Assembly: GCA_900299245.1 (NCBI GenBank)
Contig: OMJA01000058.1
Span: 1-47,739, forward strand
Direction of reading: 5' to 3'
Origin: Nitrospiraceae bacterium
GTDB taxonomy: Bacteria; Nitrospirota; Nitrospiria; Nitrospirales; Nitrospiraceae
Length of the DNA stretch: 47,739 nucleotides
Position numbers and translations under genes: made by a program. Below are positions 37,822-47,739 of the stretch, piece after piece (position 1 is the stretch's first letter; every line of letters begins with the position of its first letter). The notes beneath the pieces were generated by a model. The model had not been told where the DNA came from. It saw only the letters and a list, made by a program, of their open reading frames with translations, and searched no databases.

Positions 37822-39318
37822 CTACTCCAGCCCCTGCTCGGCCAGCTCAATGGCCTTCATCATGGCGCGGGCTTTATTGCAGGTCTCTTCGTATTCATGT
37901 TCGGGATTCGAGTCCGCGACGATACCGGCGCCGGCCTGGATGAAGGCCCGCCGTTTGGACACCACGACCGTGCGGATATTGATGCACATGTCCATGTTTC
38001 CGGAAAAGCTGAAGTAGCCCACGGCGCCGGCATAGGGGCCCCGCCTGGTCGGCTCCAGCTCTTCAATGATTTCCATCGCGCGGATCTTCGGAGCGCCCGA
38101 CACCGTCCCGGCCGGGAAACAGGCCTGCAGCACATCGTAGATGGTCTTCCCCGTGGCCAGGCGACCGCTCACGTTGGACACAATATGCATGACATGCGAG
38201 TAGCGCTCGACGTTCATCAGCGATTCGACTTTGACCGAGCCGCTCTCGGCCACCCGCCCGACGTCGTTCCGACCCAGGTCCACGAGCATAATGTGCTCGG
38301 CCCGTTCCTTCTGATCGGCCAGCAGGCGCCGCTCCAGCTGCTCATCCTCCTCGGCGGTGGCGCCGCGGCGGCGCGTGCCGGCAATCGGACGAACAGAGAC
38401 GAGTCCGTCTTCGCACCGCACCAGAATTTCCGGAGACGACCCCACCAATTCAACCCCTGCAATCCTCAGATAGTACATATACGGAGACGGATTGACGACG
38501 CGGAGCGCGCGGTACAGCTGGAACGGAGTCGCATGGAGCTTGGTTTCCCAGCGCTGCGAGAGCACACACTGAAAAATATCTCCCGCTTTGATGTATTCCT
38601 GCGTCTGGCTGACCATCTTTTCAAAGTCGGCCTTGCTCATATTCGAGGTGAAGGTAATCGGTGTCCGCCGGCGCTTGGACGCCGTGCGCCGTAGCGGACG
38701 GCGAAGCCGGGCGATCATCCGTTCAATCCGCGCCGTTGCCTGACGATAGGCCTGGCGGATTGCCCGCTCGGATTGCGAGGCCACGTGGGCATTGGCGACC
38801 ACCTTAATCTTCTGCGCGACATTGTCGAAGATGAGCAGCGTATCGGTCAGAAGAAACGCAAACTCGGGGAGGTTCAGACTCTCTTTCCGGCGAAACGAGA
38901 TGTTCTCGAACGTGCTGACCATGTCGTATCCGAGATAGCCGACGGCTCCGCCGACGAAACGGGGCAGGCCGGGCACGGTGACCGGACGATAGGTTTCCAT
39001 GAACTCCCGGAGACGGTCGAGCGGCGCGCCTTTGCACGCGATACGGCGCGTCCGTTTCCCCTGCTTGATCAGCAGATCGCCGCGATCCTCCACCATGAGA
39101 ATCGGCGATCCGCTGCCGAGGAACGAGTACCTCGCCCACTTTTCTCCGCCCTGCACGCTTTCCAGCAGATACGCGGACGGACCATGATCGATCTTTGCGA
39201 AGGCCGAAACCGGCGTCTCATAGTCGGCCAGAATTTCCCGGTATAACGGAATGAGGTTGCCCTCTTTTGCGTACCGGCGGAACTCGTCCAGACTGAGTGA
39301 ATAGGTTGGCGTTGCCAT
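37822..39318 (-). CDS. trpE: Anthranilate synthase component I
   Basis: [69 protein letters not shown]. Confidence 0.96.
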   Translation of the reverse strand: MATPTYSLSLDEFRRYAKEGNLIPLYREILADYETPVSAFAKIDHGPSAYLLESVQGGEKWARYSFLGSGSPILMVEDRGDLLIKQGKRTRRIACKGAPLDRLREFMETYRPVTVPGLPRFVGGAVGYLGYDMVSTFENISFRRKESLNLPEFAFLLTDTLLIFDNVAQKIKVVANAHVASQSERAIRQAYRQATARIERMIARLRRPLRRTASKRRRTPITFTSNMSKADFEKMVSQTQEYIKAGDIFQCVLSQRWETKLHATPFQLYRALRVVNPSPYMYYLRIAGVELVGSSPEILVRCEDGLVSVRPIAGTRRRGATAEEDEQLERRLLADQKERAEHIMLVDLGRNDVGRVAESGSVKVESLMNVERYSHVMHIVSNVSGRLATGKTIYDVLQACFPAGTVSGAPKIRAMEIIEELEPTRRGPYAGAVGYFSFSGNMDMCINIRTVVVSKRRAFIQAGAGIVADSNPEHEYEETCNKARAMMKAIELAEQGLE

Positions 39319-39328
39319 GCCTGCGGCA

Positions 39329-39964
39329 CTACTCCATTCCGACAATCAGTTTCTGGCCCACTTCGATAATATCGTCCGGCAGCGTATTCCACTTTTTCAA
39401 CTTATCGATCGGAACGCCGTACAGTCGGCTGACTCGAAAAAGGGTTTCGCCTGGTTTGACCACATGAATAGTGTTGCCGGCTTTGGCGATCGGCTTGGTC
39501 GGCTCCGCCGGAGCGGACAGGCCGGCCATTTCTTTCGCCGAATCCTGCAAGAGCGCATCCGTCTCACGCGAAAGCAACGCCAGCTCATCGACCTTTTTGG
39601 GTTTGGGTGCTGCGGGCGGGGCCATTTTCCGCATGTCCAGCATCGCCTTCCGCTCCAGCATGGCCGACTCTTTCACCGCTTCGGTTTCTTCCTGGAGCCG
39701 TCCCATCTGCTCGCGCGCCGCCTGCACCTGGGCCGCCAGTTCCCGGTTTCTCGCCTCGAATTCAGCCAGCTCTTTTTTCGTCCGCTTGGCTTCGCTGTCG
39801 AGCTCAGCCGTCCGCTTTTCTTCCTGAGCCAGCAACCGCTGGAAATTCAAGCTCCGGGCCTTTTCCGCATTATATTTTTCCTCCAGTACCACACAGCCGC
39901 TGAGCAACATCGTGCCGCACAGCACGAGGACACCGGATCCCACCACTCTGCCAGTCTGATTCAT
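39329..39964 (-). CDS. LysM-domain lipoprotein with coiled coil
   Basis: Lipobox LLSGC; coiled-coil body; C-terminal IHVVKPGETLFRVSRLYGVPIDKLKKWNTLPDDIIEVGQKLIV. Confidence 0.88.
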   Translation of the reverse strand: MNQTGRVVGSGVLVLCGTMLLSGCVVLEEKYNAEKARSLNFQRLLAQEEKRTAELDSEAKRTKKELAEFEARNRELAAQVQAAREQMGRLQEETEAVKESAMLERKAMLDMRKMAPPAAPKPKKVDELALLSRETDALLQDSAKEMAGLSAPAEPTKPIAKAGNTIHVVKPGETLFRVSRLYGVPIDKLKKWNTLPDDIIEVGQKLIVGME

Positions 39965-40198
39965 CACTCGACGATCCTCCATCTTCATTGTCCACCCCGA
40001 CGCCGGAGCCTGCTGCATGTTGAGTCGGCCGCCCCGACCCTCTCGCCATCCGCTCCCTGTCTGAACGACGGGTCACTAAGAATACGGTTCAACGCTGTGA
40101 AAGTCAAAGCGAATTGGGGCGAGGCGGGGGTTTGCTTCACTCCCGGTGCTGTGCTACCGTCCGTGCCATGAGGAAGTGCGTTCAGCACACCGGCCACC

Positions 40199-41152
40199 AT
40201 GGATAACCGCTCACGTACCGCTGCAGCCAGGACCATCTCTGTGCAGGGCATTACACTGCACCTGGCACAACCGATCACGACCTTGCAGGAATGGATCGGC
40301 AGCCGGGAGCCCCTGCAACAACTCCTTGCCTGCTGGCTCAAAGTCGATCCGCGCGACCTCCCGCTTTCTCCCCGAATCACCGGTCCTCCAGGCATCGGAA
40401 AAACGACCCTGGCGATGTCGGGCGCGAAGGACCGCAAGCAGGATCTGTATGTCTTCCAGTGCACCGCCGATACCAGGCCTGAAGATCTCCTTATCACTCC
40501 GGTGCTGGCCGAATCGGGAGCGATCGCCTATCACGCCTCGCCGCTGGTCACCGCCGTGCTGACCGGAAGCATCTGCGTGCTGGATGAAGGCAACCGGATG
40601 AACGAAAAGAGCTGGGCCTCTCTGGCCTCCCTGCTCGATCATCGCCGCTGTGTCGAGTCGATCATCGCCGGCATTCTGATCGAAGCGCACGAGGATTTCC
40701 GTTGCTGCGTCACCATGAACGAGGATGCCTCCACCTATGAAGTTCCGGACTACATGCTTTCCCGGCTACAACCGACCCTCGGCCTGGGATTTCCCTCGCG
40801 GCAGGATGAAATGGCGATCCTCCGCTATCATCTCCCCTTTGCCAAAGAGGAGATCCTGAACATCGCCGTGGGCTTTCTGCAGGAGGCCCATCAGCTCAAT
40901 CTGGAATATTCGCTTCGCGACGGCTTGCATCTCATTCAATACGCCGTCAAACGGCTCGCTCAGGACCCTTCCCATCCCGTCGCGCTCGACCGGATCTGGC
41001 AGGAAGCCCTGCTGAAAGTGCTCGGCCCCGAGTCGCTGGATCTGGAGGAACAGTCGAAGCGGAGACAACGGGCGATGGGTGACCACTCGCTCCCCAAAGG
41101 ATTCGGCGATTTCTTTTTCGAGGAAGACGACCCTCTACACCCGGGACGCTGA
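40199..41152 (+). CDS. MoxR-like AAA ATPase
   Basis: [67 protein letters not shown]. Confidence 0.85.
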   Translation: MDNRSRTAAARTISVQGITLHLAQPITTLQEWIGSREPLQQLLACWLKVDPRDLPLSPRITGPPGIGKTTLAMSGAKDRKQDLYVFQCTADTRPEDLLITPVLAESGAIAYHASPLVTAVLTGSICVLDEGNRMNEKSWASLASLLDHRRCVESIIAGILIEAHEDFRCCVTMNEDASTYEVPDYMLSRLQPTLGLGFPSRQDEMAILRYHLPFAKEEILNIAVGFLQEAHQLNLEYSLRDGLHLIQYAVKRLAQDPSHPVALDRIWQEALLKVLGPESLDLEEQSKRRQRAMGDHSLPKGFGDFFFEEDDPLHPGR

Positions 41153-46395
<5,243 letters not shown>

Positions 46396-46685
46396 GAGAG
46401 TTCTGTTTAGGGACGACTAGCCACGAAGGCTAGCCTGAATGGACGAACAGCGTAGATTCCGTGGCAGAGGGAGAACTGACCACTCCCTGTCGCAACAGAT
46501 TCATGAATCGATTGAACAGACCATGTGGAAGTCATGATGACCATCGGATGATAGATCTATCACACCCTCTCATGGCGGGCAAGTTATTCAAAGAAACTGA
46601 CAGGAATATCAATCAGTTCCAAAATGCGGCTCGGATAAATGCCATCCTACTCATCGGACATGAGCTACGCTTCACTACGTAGATT

Positions 46686-47369
46686 CTACCCATCATCCCT
46701 CACAACGAATGATTGAAGCCGATACTGAGTGTCCAGCCGTGAGGCAGCCGCCTGGGCATCGGCCTCCGTGGAAAACTGCCCTACCTGCACTCGATATCTC
46801 CGGCCTTCCCGCAGGTCCACCTGCACGACCCGACCGCCTGGATACTGAGCTCCGACCTGCTCGAACAGCCCTCGCGCATTTAACGGGTCGGCAAAGGCAC
46901 CTATCTGCACACGCAACACGCCCATGCCCTCCGGTCGAGCCTGATAGCCGACCACCTGGAGTTCAATCTGATCGGTCCCGTTCCCGATCATCCCTAGCGC
47001 TTCAGCTCCGGCCAGCGAGAGATCAAGGACCCGGCCCCTGGCAAACGGACCACGATCATTGATACGAACCGTCACTTTCCGCCCGGTTGAGACCGACCGC
47101 ACCACTGCAATGGAGCCCAGCGGCAGAGTCCGGTGAGCCGCCGTCAATTTATGCATATCGTACCGCTCTCCGTTGGCCGTCTTATTACCGTGAAAACCCG
47201 GGCCGTACCAGGACGCCATCCCTCGTTCCAGGAACCCGATCGGATATCCTGGGAAACGGTGAACAGGAGGAGGCTGGGATTGGCAGGAGACAAGCAGAAT
47301 GCAGAAGAAGACAGTCGCGGCGAATGAGAGGAACGGAGATGCGGAAACGGGCCTGGCGCCCTTCATCAC
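46686..47369 (-). CDS. rlpA: RlpA-like septal ring lytic transglycosylase with SPOR domain
   Basis: GMASWYGPGFHGNKTANGERYDMHKLTAAHRTLPLGS; VRINDRGPFARGRVLDLS; C-terminal SPOR-like repeat. Confidence 0.92.
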   Translation of the reverse strand: MMKGARPVSASPFLSFAATVFFCILLVSCQSQPPPVHRFPGYPIGFLERGMASWYGPGFHGNKTANGERYDMHKLTAAHRTLPLGSIAVVRSVSTGRKVTVRINDRGPFARGRVLDLSLAGAEALGMIGNGTDQIELQVVGYQARPEGMGVLRVQIGAFADPLNARGLFEQVGAQYPGGRVVQVDLREGRRYRVQVGQFSTEADAQAAASRLDTQYRLQSFVVRDDG

Positions 47370-47739
47370 CTAGAACTCATCAAGCGATTGATCTTGAAGC
47401 AGCGTCAATGCTTTATTCGTGTTCGAAACGGTTAACACTACAATGGCGCGCTTGCCCTCCCGCGAAGGCGTGCAGTAACCGCATTTAATGTTGATACGGT
47501 TCTGGGTCAATAAATCAGCCACGTCCATCAGCGCGCCCGGTTGGTTTTTCAGACTCAAGAGCAGCGCGGTCTCTTCTGTAAACTTGATCTTCGCCGCCTT
47601 CAATGCCGCCCGTGCACCATCGAGGTCCGCCACCAGAAGCCGAAGTTTTCCGGTCCCCGTCACCTCGGGCGCGGAGAACGCTTTGATATTGACCCCGGCC
47701 TCGCCCAAAACAGAAGCCACCTGAGCAATCACACCGGGC
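47370..47739 (-). CDS. Tandem ACT-domain protein, N-terminus possibly cut by window edge
   Basis: PGVIAQVASVLGEAGVNIKAFSAPE and LLLSLKNQPGALMDVADLLTQNRINIKCGYC. Confidence 0.88.
   Translation of the reverse strand, partial: PGVIAQVASVLGEAGVNIKAFSAPEVTGTGKLRLLVADLDGARAALKAAKIKFTEETALLLSLKNQPGALMDVADLLTQNRINIKCGYCTPSREGKRAIVVLTVSNTNKALTLLQDQSLDEF

Overview
47.7-kb GC-rich bacterial chromosomal window. Gene content resembles Nitrospira/Nitrospirota (inference only, no search was run). Mostly housekeeping genes: comM/yifB-like (cut at left edge), lgt, AddAB-like helicase-nucleases, DNA topoisomerase VI subunits B and A with a downstream SF2 helicase, lnt, prfB with a programmed +1 frameshift, lysS, lolC/E-lolD, a trp cluster (E-G-D-C-[small lipoprotein]-F-B-A), a MoxR-like AAA ATPase paired with an unknown 641-aa protein and ligA, a CNNM/CBS transporter-like protein, rlpA and a tandem-ACT protein (cut at right edge). 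There is one tRNA-Leu(UAA). The most interesting stretch is the ~1-kb gene-poor region at 21.5-22.5 kb. It holds a convincing, otherwise unannotated 6S RNA gene with its own sigma70-type promoter on the minus strand. Next to it is an AT-rich segment with a tight cluster of DnaA-box 9-mers (three exact TTWTNCACA matches plus several one-mismatch sites), at a point where flanking gene orientation diverges. This is a candidate replication origin or DnaA-binding locus with no dnaA gene in the window. Two small proteins below the ORF-track cutoff were also recovered by hand translation.
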